Shown: positions 1 through 10,054, counted from the first letter of the stretch. The stretch: DNA of 64,000 nucleotides from Brevibacterium oceani (GCF_013623835.1 NZ_JABKDE010000001.1:310001-374000); one strand, 5' to 3'. Translations and numbers: made by a program. Notes: generated by a model from the sequence alone, not told the origin.

Positions 1-1250
1 GGTGCGATCGAGGGGTCCTCCTTCCCGTGCTCGACCAGTGCCGCGTCCAGTCCTGCTGCGAGGCTGACCCCGAAGCGGCTCGGCCCGAAATGATCGGGCT
101 GCTGCAGGGGAGTGGTCGCCAGACCCAGACTCACGCACGCATGGAGCACCGCCTCGGTCATCGCGTACTCGTGCGCCTGGATCATGGGACGGCGACGCAG
201 CACCTCGGCATGGATCCATCCCGCCGAACGGGCCGAACCGAGACCGATGTCATGGAGGATGTCGAGGACGGTCAGGCGCAGCAGCGGCATCGCCGGCACC
301 GACTGTCCGTGCCCCTTGAAGAGGGACTTCTTCGGTGCGGCGAGCACCGTCAGCCGTTCGTTCTCACTCGCCCCGGCCGCCAGCTGCGTGACGTCGAGGG
401 ACTCGCGCAGCCATGCGCCGACCAGCGCCGCCCAGAGTTCGGCTCGATCGGCCGAGAGCGCGGACTCGGCATCGTCGGCGGCCGTCCACTGCGGGTCGAG
501 GGCATCGTCGAGCACTCCGATGAGGTGGAGTGACTTCGCGGCCAGCAGCAGAGTGATCGTCTGCTCGAGTCCGAGGTCGAGGGTGCGGGCGAGCCGGGAG
601 ACATCCCGCTTCGAGATCCCGCCGCTGGTCAGCCGTGAGATCGGGGTTGCGGAGAGTTCGTCGACGAGCCCGCGCAGCGAGGAGATCACCTCGGCGACGG
701 CAGCCTGTTCGGAATTGTGGATGAGCGCCTGACCGATCGTCGCGGTGCTCGCATCGACGGTGGCCGGATCGATCTGCCACGGGCGGGCGCGCGCGGAATC
801 GGCCGCCGAGGTGGGCAGGAGCGTGATGGCCTCGGACTGGATCCGCCAGACCGGCTGCGCGGTGAGCAGGGCAGCATGATCGCCTGGCCCCGACGCCGGC
901 CCCGACCCCGACGCAGCCCCTGATTCAGACCCGGACGTCGGCCAGGCCAGACCGAGGTCGCGCAGGCGGGGGAGGGTCGCCTCGGCGCGGGCGGGATCGA
1001 TATGAGCATTGTCACCGACGGCGATCTCCGGGCTCGTGCGAGCGGCCACGGCCAGGGCGATGTAGACCTCGAGCTCGCCAGCCTGAAGCGCCTCGATGCC
1101 GCGGGCGACCCCGATTCGCGAGGACGCGGCCGCCGCCAGGGATCCGATCGTCGGTGACTCGGGTTGGAGGAGGTCGCGCCGCGTCCGGACGAAGGACTCG
1201 AACTCGGCATCTGAACTGTGGGACAGCCACTGGCTGAAGGTCATGGACAT
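1..1250 (-). CDS. helicase-associated (Helicase_C_3/XPB-like N-terminal) protein, 3' end beyond window
   Basis: The minus-strand frame is open from ATG at 1250 to the left edge (about 416 residues seen, no stop). The N-terminus reads MSMTFSQWLSHSSDAEFESF, followed by a conserved RRDLLQPESPTIGSLAAAAS segment and 'GVARGIEALQAGELEVYIAL'. This matches the actinobacterial family annotated as helicase-associated or Helicase C-terminal (Helicase_C_3) proteins, which in mycobacteria lie near the XPB helicase. Members carry winged-helix repeats before a C-terminal domain that lies outside this window. The last visible stretch contains TTPLQQPDHFGPSRFGVSLA. A second in-frame ATG is at 1244. The exact biochemical role is not established; a DNA-repair or DNA-binding role is inference from the family name. 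The gene is divergent from the small membrane protein at 1327. Confidence 0.72.
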   Translation of the reverse strand, partial: MSMTFSQWLSHSSDAEFESFVRTRRDLLQPESPTIGSLAAAASSRIGVARGIEALQAGELEVYIALAVAARTSPEIAVGDNAHIDPARAEATLPRLRDLGLAWPTSGSESGAASGSGPASGPGDHAALLTAQPVWRIQSEAITLLPTSAADSARARPWQIDPATVDASTATIGQALIHNSEQAAVAEVISSLRGLVDELSATPISRLTSGGISKRDVSRLARTLDLGLEQTITLLLAAKSLHLIGVLDDALDPQWTAADDAESALSADRAELWAALVGAWLRESLDVTQLAAGASENERLTVLAAPKKSLFKGHGQSVPAMPLLRLTVLDILHDIGLGSARSAGWIHAEVLRRRPMIQAHEYAMTEAVLHACVSLGLATTPLQQPDHFGPSRFGVSLAAGLDAALVEHGKEDPSIA

Positions 1251-1326
1251 CGTCGCCCAGTCTATCGTGAGGGGTACACTGGAAGGGCAGAGAAACAGGA
1301 ACTGCGAACTTCAGGAAGGACGCGCA

Positions 1327-1557
1327 TTGTCAGCCAATCGAGTCGACACGGTCATAGTCGTCGCAGCGGTTGCCGCCGCAGTTATCGGGGCGTTCGGCCT
1401 CATCGGCGTGCTCGGCCAGGCCTGGATGGGAATGACGCCCAGCCCCTTCCTCACCTATCTGCCCATGATCCTCGTCCCCATCGCCGTCGCCCTGGCCTGT
1501 GTGGCCATGGTCCGCGCGGCGCTCAGACGCAGACAGACCGAGGTGGGACCCAGCTGA
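1327..1557 (+). CDS. small two-TM membrane protein, unknown function
   Basis: This 76-residue protein starts at TTG 1327, chosen because AGGAAGGA lies at 1313-1320 with six bases of spacing. Longer in-frame extensions would overlap the divergent helicase-associated gene. Two hydrophobic helices are visible, about residues 7-28 (VIVVAAVAAAVIGAFGLIGV) and 39-60 (YLPMILVPIAVALACVAMVR), ending in a basic cytoplasmic tail RRRQTE. The helices are joined by a short loop with GMTPSPF. I do not recognise the family. It could be a small inner-membrane accessory protein. The reading frame is supported by hydrophobicity and the ribosome binding site. Confidence 0.6.
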   Translation: MSANRVDTVIVVAAVAAAVIGAFGLIGVLGQAWMGMTPSPFLTYLPMILVPIAVALACVAMVRAALRRRQTEVGPS

Positions 1558-2111
1558 TTCCAACGCTTCACCGGCAAGCTCGGAGAGCGGAATGATCCCC
1601 GGGATCACCGCCCGATCCGAGTGATCGGTGCGGCTGAACCGAGCAGACCGACCACAGTGATCGGGACGCTCAGAGCGATCCCCTCGCCGAGGTGGCCGCC
1701 CACTCCCGCAGCATCGCCGAGTCGGTGACGCGCCACCCGGTGATCGGGTGCGGATCACCGGTCTGCAGGGGTTCTGGGGCCTGAACCGGACGGCACTGGG
1801 AGCCTGAAAGGGGACCGGGACTCGGACGGACCGAAAGCTCAGGCGGATCGTCTCACTCCCGCCGCATCGGTCCCGATGCCTCACGGGAAACCCGGGCACC
1901 GGCCTCCCTCCCGCCCAGGCGCGAACATGCACCACGCCCCGCCTAGACCTGAACATGCACCACGCGATGATGAAGCGCAGACACGCACCACCCGCCCACA
2001 GCGGCGCACACAGACACATCCGCCCCAGCGGCGGATACCAGCACCACCCGCCCACCGAGGCGGACACAGACACGGCCCGCCCCAGCGGCGGGCGCCAGAA
2101 GAAAGGACATC
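1558..2111. other. 554-bp gene-free region upstream of cspB
   Basis: I see no credible gene here; open frames on both strands have low-complexity, non-protein-like translations. The first half contains several GTGATCGG words (for example around 1620 and 1740) and one copy of the dispersed motif TCGCCGAGGTGGCC (1684-1697). The second half, from about 1923, is C-rich on the plus strand and made of imperfect tandem repeats that run into the cspB start. A 15-bp direct repeat GAACATGCACCACGC occurs at 1923-1937 and 1951-1965. It may be a long 5' leader of the cold shock gene. Confidence 0.6.
1985..2097. repeat. two imperfect 56-57 bp tandem repeats before cspB
   Basis: The units are 1985-2040 and 2041-2097. 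Both start with GCACCACCCGCCCAC and carry CGCCCCAGCGGCGG near the end (2021-2034 and 2078-2091). The repeats end 14 bases before the cspB start codon and would sit in or just above its 5' leader. The plus strand is strongly C-rich and nearly T-free. Confidence 0.75.
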
Positions 2112-2492
2112 ATGCCCACCGGACGCGTGAAATGGTTCGATGCCGACAAGGGATTCGGCTTCGTCGTCGCCGAGGACGGCTCCCAGGCCTTCCTCCACTC
2201 CTCAGTGCTGCCCGAGGGACTCGAGGTCACCAAGGGCACCCGACTCGAATACGATGTCGTCGATTCCCGCCGCGGAGCACAGGTGCTCAAGGCCCGCCCG
2301 CTGAGCGCCCCGGGCAAAGTCTCCAAGGCCCGGCGACGCCCCGCCGAGGACATGGCGGTTATGGTTGAGGATGTCATCAAAGTACTGGATGACCTCAACA
2401 ACGGACTGCAGCACGGCCGCTACCCGGATCCCACACACGGGAACAAGGTGGCCAGCCTGCTGCGGGCGATAGCCGACGATTTGGAGTCCTGA
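2112..2492 (+). CDS. cspB: cold shock domain protein with C-terminal extension (CspB type)
   Basis: This is a 126-residue single-strand nucleic-acid binding protein. Residues 1-66 form a cold shock domain: GRVKWFDADKGFGFV holds RNP1 (KGFGFV) and AFLHSS is the RNP2-like strand. It lacks nothing essential compared with CspA. The C-terminal 60 residues (RRRPAEDMAVMVEDVIKVLD onward) form a mostly helical extension, seen in the longer actinobacterial CspB type rather than the 67-residue CspA type. The start is supported by AGAAAGGA five bases upstream. The stop overlaps the DUF3027 start (TGATG), so the two are translationally coupled. Expected roles are RNA chaperoning and anti-termination. The repeat-rich leader upstream may control it. 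Confidence 0.9.
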   Translation: MPTGRVKWFDADKGFGFVVAEDGSQAFLHSSVLPEGLEVTKGTRLEYDVVDSRRGAQVLKARPLSAPGKVSKARRRPAEDMAVMVEDVIKVLDDLNNGLQHGRYPDPTHGNKVASLLRAIADDLES

Positions 2493-3466
2493 TGTCATCG
2501 CTGTTCAGTGAGTGGCTGGCCCAGCAGACCACAGCGTCCGCGGTCGAGAGCGAAGCTGCGGGTGCGGTCGAGAACGATGCCGCAGCCGCCGTCGAGAACG
2601 ACACAGTGTCCGCCGCTGGAAGTGCCGCATCGACCGACACCGAGGCGGCCGCCTCGGCGAAGGCGACGAAGTCCTCACGCGGACGTGCGGGCTCGGAAAA
2701 GCGTGCGAGCACCGAGAAGATCGTGCTCGACACCCAGCTGGCCGCGGCGATCGACATCGCCCGTTCCGCCATCGCCGAGGTGGCCGGCAGTGCCGTGATC
2801 GGCGAGCACCTGGGAACGGTGGCCGAAGGCACCCGCCTGGTCACCCACTACTTCGTGTGCACCGATCCGACCTACCGCGGCTGGCGCTGGGTGGCCGTGC
2901 TCGCCCGCGCTCCGCGGGCGAAGAAGGTCACCGTCTGCGAAACGGCTCTGCTGCCCGGACCCGATGCACTGACCGCGCCCGAATGGGTGCCGTGGGAAGA
3001 ACGCCTCGAACCCGGGGACATGACACCCAAAGACACCCTGCCCAAGCTGGATCAGGATCCGAACCTGCAGCCGGGCTTCCAGCAGACCGAGGACAACTCG
3101 GCGGACAACGTCGACCAGATCCCGAACTTCGAATTCGGTCTCGGCCGTGAACGCGTCCTGTCCTCGGACGGTCTCTCCGCCGCCGCCAGCCGGTGGGCGG
3201 ACTCGGACGCCGGGCCCGACGGCGAGTTCGCCTCACGCGCCTCGGCCCACTGCGGATCCTGCGGCTACCTCATGCCGATCGCCGGATCCCTGCGGCAGAA
3301 GTTCGGAGTCTGCGCCAACGCCTGGTCGCCGTTCGACGGACGCGTCGTCGGACTCGAATCCGGGTGCGGAGCCCATTCGGAGACCGATGTGCACAAACCC
3401 AATCATGATCCGGCCGAGGCCGTCGTCGACGACTATTCCGGCGAACTCGAACTTCAGGAGGGCTGA
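2492..3466 (+). CDS. DUF3027 family protein with Zn-finger-like Cys motifs
   Basis: This 324-residue protein is encoded directly after the cold shock gene, with overlapping TGATG. Residues 1-65 are a low-complexity Ala/Glu linker with repeated AxxVEN-type units. The DUF3027 core starts near LDTQLAAAIDIARSAI and continues through YFVCTDPTYRGWRWVAVLAR and ETALLPGPDALTAPEWVPWE. The C-terminal part carries HCGSCGYLMPI, FGVCANAWSPFDGRVV and SGCGAHSE, a set of Cys/His residues that looks like a zinc site. The family is restricted to Actinobacteria and has no assigned function as far as I know. The conserved csp-DUF3027 pairing suggests a role with RNA or translation, which is inference. Confidence 0.88.
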   Translation: MSSLFSEWLAQQTTASAVESEAAGAVENDAAAAVENDTVSAAGSAASTDTEAAASAKATKSSRGRAGSEKRASTEKIVLDTQLAAAIDIARSAIAEVAGSAVIGEHLGTVAEGTRLVTHYFVCTDPTYRGWRWVAVLARAPRAKKVTVCETALLPGPDALTAPEWVPWEERLEPGDMTPKDTLPKLDQDPNLQPGFQQTEDNSADNVDQIPNFEFGLGRERVLSSDGLSAAASRWADSDAGPDGEFASRASAHCGSCGYLMPIAGSLRQKFGVCANAWSPFDGRVVGLESGCGAHSETDVHKPNHDPAEAVVDDYSGELELQEG

Positions 3467-3474
3467 CCTCCTCG

Positions 3475-4734
3475 ATGTCCCAGACGTTCCGGTCGCTGTC
3501 GGAGCCGAACTACCGGCACTGGTTCGCCGGTGCCCTGATCTCCAACACCGGAACGTGGATGCAGCGCACGGCTCAGGACTGGATCGTCCTGACCATGCTC
3601 ACGAACAACAACGCCTCGGCGTTGGGCATCACGATGGCCCTCCAGCTGGGACCCCAGCTGATCATGTTCCCGTTCGCGGGCAGCCTCGTCGACAAGTTCG
3701 ACAAACGTCGCCTGCTCATGGTCACTCAGGCCCTGCTGGGCACCATCGGACTCATCCTCTTCGCCCTCGTCATCACCGATGTCATCGTGCTCTGGCACGT
3801 CTACGTGCTCGCGTTCACCCTCGGCATGCTCACGACCCTGGACAATCCGGCCCGGCAGGCCTTCGTCTCCGAACTCGTGGGGGAGAAGCTGCTGCCGAAC
3901 GCGGTCAGCCTCAACTCGGCATCGTTCAACGGCGCCCGCATGCTCGGCCCCGCCGTGGCCGGTGTGCTCACTGCCCTCATCGGCGCCGGTCCGGTGTTCC
4001 TCATCAGCGGCCTCGGATTCGCCGCGACGCTGACCGTGCTGCTCCGCCTCGACAAGTCCCGGCTGCACCCCTCGGGACGACGGGGCAAGGGCGGGGTGCT
4101 CGGAGGTCTGCGGTACCTGCGCGAGCGACCGGACATCACGATCGTCCTGATCGTGCTCTTCATCGTCGCGACCTTCGGCTTCAACTTCAACATCTACACC
4201 GCGACCATGGCGAAGATCGAGTTCGGCCGCGACGCCAGCGGATTCGGCCTGCTCAACTCGGTGATGGCGATCGGCTCGGTCACGGGTGCACTGGCCTCGG
4301 CGAGGCGGGAGAAGCCGCGGCTGCGGTTCATCTTCGGTGCCGCCGGAGGCTTCGGCCTGGCCGTCGGGGTGGCGTCGCTGATGCCCAACTACTATCTCTT
4401 CGCCGGCTCACTGGTGTTCGTCGGATTCGCGTCGCTGACGATGATGACCTCGGCGAACGCCTATGTGCAGACGACGACGGCACCGAACTACCGCGGTCGA
4501 GTGATGGCCATCTATGCCGCCGTCGTCATGGGCGGCACCCCGATCGGTGCGCCGCTGGCCGGCTGGGTCGCCGACTCCTTCGGCCCACGCATGGCACTGA
4601 CGGTGGGAGCAGCTTCGGGGATCATCGCCTTCGGCGTCGGGCTGGCCTGGATGATCCTGGCCAAGGACCTGCGCGTCCACCGCGACCCGAAGTCGCGGAT
4701 CCGGCTGCACCTGAGCTATCAGGGTCGGCACTGA
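3475..4734 (+). CDS. MFS transporter (MFS_3/EntS-like)
   Basis: This 419-residue transporter has about 12 membrane helices. The N-terminus FRSLSEPNYRHWFAGALISN and the loop DKFDKRRLLMV after helix 2 are typical of the MFS_3 group that includes EntS and many drug or siderophore exporters. A second A-loop-like motif NYRGRVMAIYAAVVMGGTPI occurs in the C-terminal half. It begins eight bases after the DUF3027 stop, so it is likely in the same operon; an AGGAGG lies 12-13 bases upstream, within the previous gene's end. The substrate cannot be read from sequence. It is a multidrug or metabolite exporter by family. Confidence 0.85.
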   Translation: MSQTFRSLSEPNYRHWFAGALISNTGTWMQRTAQDWIVLTMLTNNNASALGITMALQLGPQLIMFPFAGSLVDKFDKRRLLMVTQALLGTIGLILFALVITDVIVLWHVYVLAFTLGMLTTLDNPARQAFVSELVGEKLLPNAVSLNSASFNGARMLGPAVAGVLTALIGAGPVFLISGLGFAATLTVLLRLDKSRLHPSGRRGKGGVLGGLRYLRERPDITIVLIVLFIVATFGFNFNIYTATMAKIEFGRDASGFGLLNSVMAIGSVTGALASARREKPRLRFIFGAAGGFGLAVGVASLMPNYYLFAGSLVFVGFASLTMMTSANAYVQTTTAPNYRGRVMAIYAAVVMGGTPIGAPLAGWVADSFGPRMALTVGAASGIIAFGVGLAWMILAKDLRVHRDPKSRIRLHLSYQGRH

Positions 4735-4866
4735 GAATAGGGCGTTCCGGTGGAAGGCGGCCGGCCCCGGACTCGGTCGGACAGGGTCGGCCCTGAACTC
4801 GGCCGGCCTTGAGGTTCGGCGATTAGAATTCGGGGGACCACCTCGGCGACGGAATTGGACCTGCTT

Positions 4867-5364
4867 GTGACTACTGACATCATCACCTCGGCGCTGGTCG
4901 GCGTGGCGATCCTCGTCGGCTGCGTGGGCATCATCGTGCCCGTCCTGCCCGGGTCGATCCTCATCGGCATCGCGGTGCTCATCTGGGCCATCGTCATCGG
5001 CGGACCCGCCGCCTGGATCATCTTCGCCATCGTGGCCGTCTTCGTCGCGGCCGGGATGAGCTCGTCACTCGTGCTCACCGGTCGGAAGCTCAAATCCATG
5101 CGGGTGCCCAACTCTTCGGTGCTGCTGGGCGGAGTGCTCGGAATCGTCGGCTTCTTCGTCATCCCCGTGCTCGGGCTGCCGATCGGGTTCGTGGCCGGGC
5201 TGTTCCTCGCGGAATACTCTCGACTCAAGGACGCCTCGACCGCGTGGACCTCGAGCTGGGAGTCGATCAAGGCGATCGGCCTGGGCGCCGGCATCGAATT
5301 CTGCCTCGCGCTGCTCGCCGCGCTCACCTACGGCATCGGACTGCTCATCCACTTCCTCGGGTAG
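4867..5364 (+). CDS. DUF456 family membrane protein
   Basis: This 165-residue protein has four to five membrane segments. The start at GTG 4867 (VTTDIITSALVG) has a weak TTGGA seven bases upstream; TTG at 4855 is an alternative. The signature CVGIIVPVLPGSILIG near the N-terminus and IVGFFVIPVLGLPIG plus FLAEYSRLKDASTAWTSSW later match DUF456, a bacterial family of unknown function. A TAGAAT hexamer at 4824-4829 may be its -10 element. The dispersed motif CCACCTCGGCGA lies at 4838-4849 between that element and the start. The gene ends before a strong hairpin at 5495 that separates it from a convergent operon. Confidence 0.85.
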   Translation: MTTDIITSALVGVAILVGCVGIIVPVLPGSILIGIAVLIWAIVIGGPAAWIIFAIVAVFVAAGMSSSLVLTGRKLKSMRVPNSSVLLGGVLGIVGFFVIPVLGLPIGFVAGLFLAEYSRLKDASTAWTSSWESIKAIGLGAGIEFCLALLAALTYGIGLLIHFLG

Positions 5365-5494
5365 GGGGTGCACTTGCTCCTGCCGGGAGCTCGGCTTTCT
5401 TGAGCAGGGAACTCCGTTTCCTCGGGCAAAGCCGCCGGGACAGTCCATCCCTCACCCTTAGCGTCAATTCGCACCGGCAGCGTCATCGCATACA

Positions 5495-5540
5495 GTCAGC
5501 GCCATAACGCCCCGGTGCAACGGGAGGTTATGGCGCTGAC
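5495..5540. terminator. 14-bp hairpin between convergent genes
   Basis: GTCAGCGCCATAAC (5495-5508) and its exact complement (5527-5540) flank an 18-base loop, itself able to form a CCC/GGG pairing. Outer arms GCACCG (5471-5476) and CGGTGC (5540-5545) can also pair. No T-run follows. Its position between the DUF456 gene and the convergent oxidase gene suggests a bidirectional terminator. Confidence 0.65.
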
Positions 5541-5613
5541 GGTGCGCGTCGCGTGATGCCTCGGCTGGTATCGCGCCCTGCGGCAGGGTCGGCAGCTGCC
5601 TCAGGACCGCAAC

Positions 5614-6780
5614 TCACGGCGCCAGGTGGGCGATCTCCGGTGCCCCTTCGCCGAGTATCAGCCGGGCCAGCCCGTCGCCGATGAGCGGACCCATCGTGAG
5701 TCCACCGGCACCGAACCCCGAAGTCAGCCACAGTCCGTCCGCGCCCGGAACCGCTCCCGCGTAGGGCAGCGCCCCCTCGCGCGTCGACATGGGGCGCACG
5801 CCGACCCGGGTCTCGAGGACAGTCGCCTCGGCGAGTCCCGGGGCGATCCGCAGTGCGTCGTCGAGGACCTGCTTCGTGCCGGCCGCCGTCGCGCGGACGT
5901 CGAAGCCGACGCCGTCCTCCCTGGTGGCTCCCGCGACGATGCGGCCTCCGTCGAACGGGGTGATGTAGTGGTGGTCGAGCGGGTGGATCGTCGGCCACGG
6001 CGATGTGTTGACTCCGCGCAGCCCCAGATGAAGCAGCTGGCCACGCTGAGGAGCGATCCCCACCGGGTGACCGAGCCGGTCGAGGAGGTCAGCACTCCGT
6101 GCCCCACCTGCAATGACGAGCGCGTCGAAGTCCTCCATCGCCGAGGTGGTGCGCACCGACCATGTACCCCTGCCCGCAGTTTTCCCACCCGATGGGGTGA
6201 TGGCCTGCGCAGAGTCGGCGACGAACCTGGCACCATGCTGGCTGGCCCCGGTGAGGATCGCATCTCGCAGAACCCGTCCGTCGACCCTTCCGCCTCCGGT
6301 GATGAGGAGTCCGGTCATATCCGGAGCGATCGGAGGAAAGAGCTCAGCCAGCTCTGCCGCATCGACGTCATGGATCTCGCCCGCGACGGACCCGGCGGCC
6401 GTGACGCGCTCACGGATGGTGACAGCCGCCTCGGCGAGGGTGTCCGGGTCGTTGTTGACGACGAGGGCACCGGACCGGCGGTAGCCGAGGTCCGGGATGC
6501 CGAGAGCACCGAGCCGTTCGAAGAACGCCGGATAGAAGTTCCCGCCGGCTGCGTACGTCTCGTAATAGGCGCCCGTGCTCGTCGACACCCACGGTGCGAT
6601 GATTCCCGCGCTGGCCGCTGTCGCCTGCCCGGCCATCGCATCGTCGATGATGGTGACGTCGACGCCGCGGGAGGCGAGAGCGAAAGCGGTGCTGGCCCCG
6701 GCGATGCCGCTGCCGATGACGCCGACGCGGGCGCAGCTGTCGACGGTGCGTGCTGGTGCGTCGGTCGCGGTGCTGGTCAC
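5614..6780 (-). CDS. FAD-dependent amino-acid oxidase/dehydrogenase (DAO family)
   Basis: This 388-residue flavoprotein has an N-terminal dinucleotide-binding motif GVIGSGIAGASTAFALASRG and the acidic strand end VTIIDD. The C-terminal FAD contact TSGFGAGGLTMGPLIGDGLA is typical of D-amino-acid dehydrogenase (DadA) and glycine oxidase relatives. ETRVGVRPMSTREGALPYAG is the conserved loop before it. The start is GTG 6780, with CGGAGG six bases upstream. It lies 16 bases after the serC stop, so the two form an operon. The substrate is probably a D-amino acid or glycine-like amine, but the sequence does not settle this. It is likely cytoplasmic, as no signal peptide is seen. Confidence 0.85.
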   Translation of the reverse strand: MTSTATDAPARTVDSCARVGVIGSGIAGASTAFALASRGVDVTIIDDAMAGQATAASAGIIAPWVSTSTGAYYETYAAGGNFYPAFFERLGALGIPDLGYRRSGALVVNNDPDTLAEAAVTIRERVTAAGSVAGEIHDVDAAELAELFPPIAPDMTGLLITGGGRVDGRVLRDAILTGASQHGARFVADSAQAITPSGGKTAGRGTWSVRTTSAMEDFDALVIAGGARSADLLDRLGHPVGIAPQRGQLLHLGLRGVNTSPWPTIHPLDHHYITPFDGGRIVAGATREDGVGFDVRATAAGTKQVLDDALRIAPGLAEATVLETRVGVRPMSTREGALPYAGAVPGADGLWLTSGFGAGGLTMGPLIGDGLARLILGEGAPEIAHLAP

Positions 6781-6796
6781 GGCGGGCCTCCGAGGC

Positions 6797-8071
<1,275 letters not shown>

Positions 8072-8197
8072 TCAGCTGTGAGCACGTCAGCCGGTTCGGG
8101 GACGGCCGACGCCCGATGGTGGGCGGTCCGGGGACGCCAGGCGCGCGACGGCGGGTGCCCGGGCGGCCGCCGATATCCCAGTGTCAGACCCGCGTCG

Positions 8198-8203
8198 TAG
8201 AGT
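8198..8203 (+). promoter_or_regulatory. -10 hexamer TAGAGT of pdxH (leaderless)
   Basis: TAGAGT is followed by six bases and ATG 8210, which predicts a leaderless pdxH mRNA. The GAAGG immediately upstream of the ATG is too close to serve as a normal ribosome binding site. Confidence 0.55.
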
Positions 8204-8209
8204 GAAGGT

Positions 8210-8881
8210 ATGAGTGAGCCCGTCGATCGCCTCCCGCAGACCAGGAAGTCCTACGACTCCAGCATCTTCGATCATCCGGACACCGCGCCGCTGACCCTGT
8301 TCCGACAGTGGTACGACGAGGCGGCCGACTATGTCCGCGAACCGAATGCGATGACCGTGTCGACCCTCGACGAATGGGGTCCGAGCTCGCGCATCGTCCT
8401 GCTCAAGGGGCTCGATGAGCGCGGGTTCCTCTTCTTCACCGACTACGACTCCGCGAAGGGCCGGCAGCTGCGCGCCGATCCCCGCATCGCCGTGAACTTC
8501 CCTTGGCAGGACATGCAGCGACAGGTCCGCATCCGCGGCCTCGCCGAGGTGGCCGCTCCCGAGGATTCGGACGCGTACTTCGCCGTCCGCCCCCGTGGTT
8601 CGCAGATCGGCGCGAACGTATCCAAGCAGTCTCAGCCGGTGGCCGGCCGAGAGCAGATGCAGGCCGAATACGATGCCGCCGTGGCCGAGTTCGAAGGCAG
8701 GGACGTGCCGCGTCCGGACCACTGGGGCGGATTCCGTGTCCGTGTCTTCGAGATCGAATTCTGGCAGGGCCAGCAGAACCGGTTCCACGACCGGTGGGTC
8801 TTCCGTCGCTCCGACGGCAGCCACGAGGTCGCGAACCTCGACGATGCGACTGCGTGGACCGCCACCCGCCTTTACCCGTGA
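8210..8881 (+). CDS. pdxH: pyridoxamine/pyridoxine 5'-phosphate oxidase
   Basis: This 223-residue FMN enzyme makes pyridoxal 5'-phosphate from PNP or PMP. Landmarks are NAMTVSTLDEWGPSSRIVLLKG, GFLFFTDYDSAKGRQL with the FMN phosphate contacts, FPWQDMQRQVRIRGLAE, and the C-terminal dimer/FMN motif VFEIEFWQGQQNRFHDRW. The first line of the family signature, tRXvLLKg, is seen as SRIVLLKG. The length matches E. coli PdxH (about 218). It is divergent from serC, a PLP-dependent enzyme; many actinobacteria also have citrate synthase in this neighbourhood, which is not present here. Confidence 0.95.
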   Translation: MSEPVDRLPQTRKSYDSSIFDHPDTAPLTLFRQWYDEAADYVREPNAMTVSTLDEWGPSSRIVLLKGLDERGFLFFTDYDSAKGRQLRADPRIAVNFPWQDMQRQVRIRGLAEVAAPEDSDAYFAVRPRGSQIGANVSKQSQPVAGREQMQAEYDAAVAEFEGRDVPRPDHWGGFRVRVFEIEFWQGQQNRFHDRWVFRRSDGSHEVANLDDATAWTATRLYP

Positions 8882-9265
8882 GAGCCGCTTCGCACCTGAG
8901 CGGTGTGGGTGAGCAGCGCCGGACCGCGGCCGCAGGCATCGCCGCCGTGGTGGTGAAATACTTGACCCGCTGCAAGCGTTACGGCATGGTCAGCGCCGCA
9001 GCCGGTGTCGATGATCTGTCGTTCGGCGGATGGGAGAGGGCTGAGGCGCGGAGGCGGAAGGCCTGGGAGAACGGCTCTGCGCAACTGCGTTCTCTCGACT
9101 CACGGGAATCGCTGAACGCACGATAGGATTGGGACAGAGATCGCAACGGCCGCGACCAGGAGCGCCTGGGCGGCGGTCGGCGCAGGGTCGCAACGGCCCG
9201 AATGGTGACAACGCCTGAAATGGTCCGAACGACCTGAAGACGAAGAGTGGAGTGGCTGGTCAGAA
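8882..9265. other. 384-bp gene-free gap between pdxH and dtxR
   Basis: No convincing gene is seen. A TAGGAT hexamer at 9124-9129 may be the dtxR -10 element, implying an mRNA leader of roughly 130 bases. GCAACGGCC occurs twice (around 9142 and 9189). A plus-strand frame extends through 8947-9126, but its translation looks like chance sequence. Confidence 0.5.
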
Positions 9266-9952
9266 GTGAACGACCTCATTGATACAACCGAGATGTACCT
9301 CAAATCGATCATCGAGCTCGAAGAACAGTCGATCGTGCCATTGCGTGCCCGGATCGCCGAGCGTCTGGATCACTCCGGCCCCACCGTGTCGCAGACCGTG
9401 GCCCGGATGGAACGCGACGGGCTCCTTCATGTCAGCAACGACCGTCACCTCGAGCTCACCCCCGAGGGCCGCCGGATCGCCACCGATGTGATGCGCAAGC
9501 ACCGTCTGGCCGAGCGTCTGCTCTCCGATGTCGTCGGGCTCGAATGGGAGCTCGTCCACGACGAGGCCTGCCGCTGGGAGCACGTGATGAGCGAGCAGGT
9601 CGAGCGCAAGCTCGTCACCCTCCTGCCCGACACCTCCTCGGGTCCCTACGGCAACCCGATCCCCGGACTCGACGTCATCGGGGGAGAGGCCTCGAAGACC
9701 ACCGAGGTGGTCGACCTCGCCACCGCCGTCGGACGCGATGGGGCGAAGAAGCTGACGATCGCCTGGCTGGCCGAACCGCTGCAGGTCGACATCCACCTGC
9801 TCCAGCAGTTCCAGGTCGCCGGAGTCCTGCCGGACAGCGAAGTCGAGATCTCACGCAACGGCGAATACATCACCGTGCAGGTGCCGGGCGCTCAGGACGT
9901 GCTCGACCTGCCGCTGGAGACGGCCTCGCACGTCTTCGCCTACCGCAGCTGA
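9266..9952 (+). CDS. dtxR: DtxR/IdeR-family metal-dependent repressor
   Basis: This 228-residue regulator aligns from its first residue with DtxR (NDLIDTTEMYLKSIIELEEQ). It retains the known metal ligands: Met10, the HRLAE pair (His79/Glu83 equivalents), and HDEACRWEH (His98, Cys102, Glu105, His106 equivalents). The winged helix is residues 1-70 (SGPTVSQTVARMERDGL recognition helix), the dimer domain about 75-140, and an SH3-like C-terminal domain ends in VQVPGAQDVLDLP. The cysteine at position 102 and the acidic SH3 residues argue for iron (DtxR/IdeR) rather than manganese (MntR). The start is GTG 9266, set by the alignment although the ribosome binding site is weak. It probably controls siderophore and iron uptake genes outside the window. 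Confidence 0.93.
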   Translation: MNDLIDTTEMYLKSIIELEEQSIVPLRARIAERLDHSGPTVSQTVARMERDGLLHVSNDRHLELTPEGRRIATDVMRKHRLAERLLSDVVGLEWELVHDEACRWEHVMSEQVERKLVTLLPDTSSGPYGNPIPGLDVIGGEASKTTEVVDLATAVGRDGAKKLTIAWLAEPLQVDIHLLQQFQVAGVLPDSEVEISRNGEYITVQVPGAQDVLDLPLETASHVFAYRS

Positions 9953-10054
9953 ACAAGACACCGCTGAGCGAGCCGCGGAGGGACGCCCGCGCGACCGGAA
10001 CTGCCTGTGACTTCGACCGGAACTGCCTCCGGCTGACGCAACGTGTGCAGCCAC

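Noticed and set aside
1330..2073. 247-residue minus-strand open frame upstream of cspB
   Set aside because: Translation is Gly/Arg/Trp/Cys-rich low-complexity sequence overlapping the antisense of the small membrane protein and the repeats; not a credible protein.
1985..2097. CRISPR array
   Set aside because: Only two imperfect units in direct tandem with no unique spacers and no cas genes.
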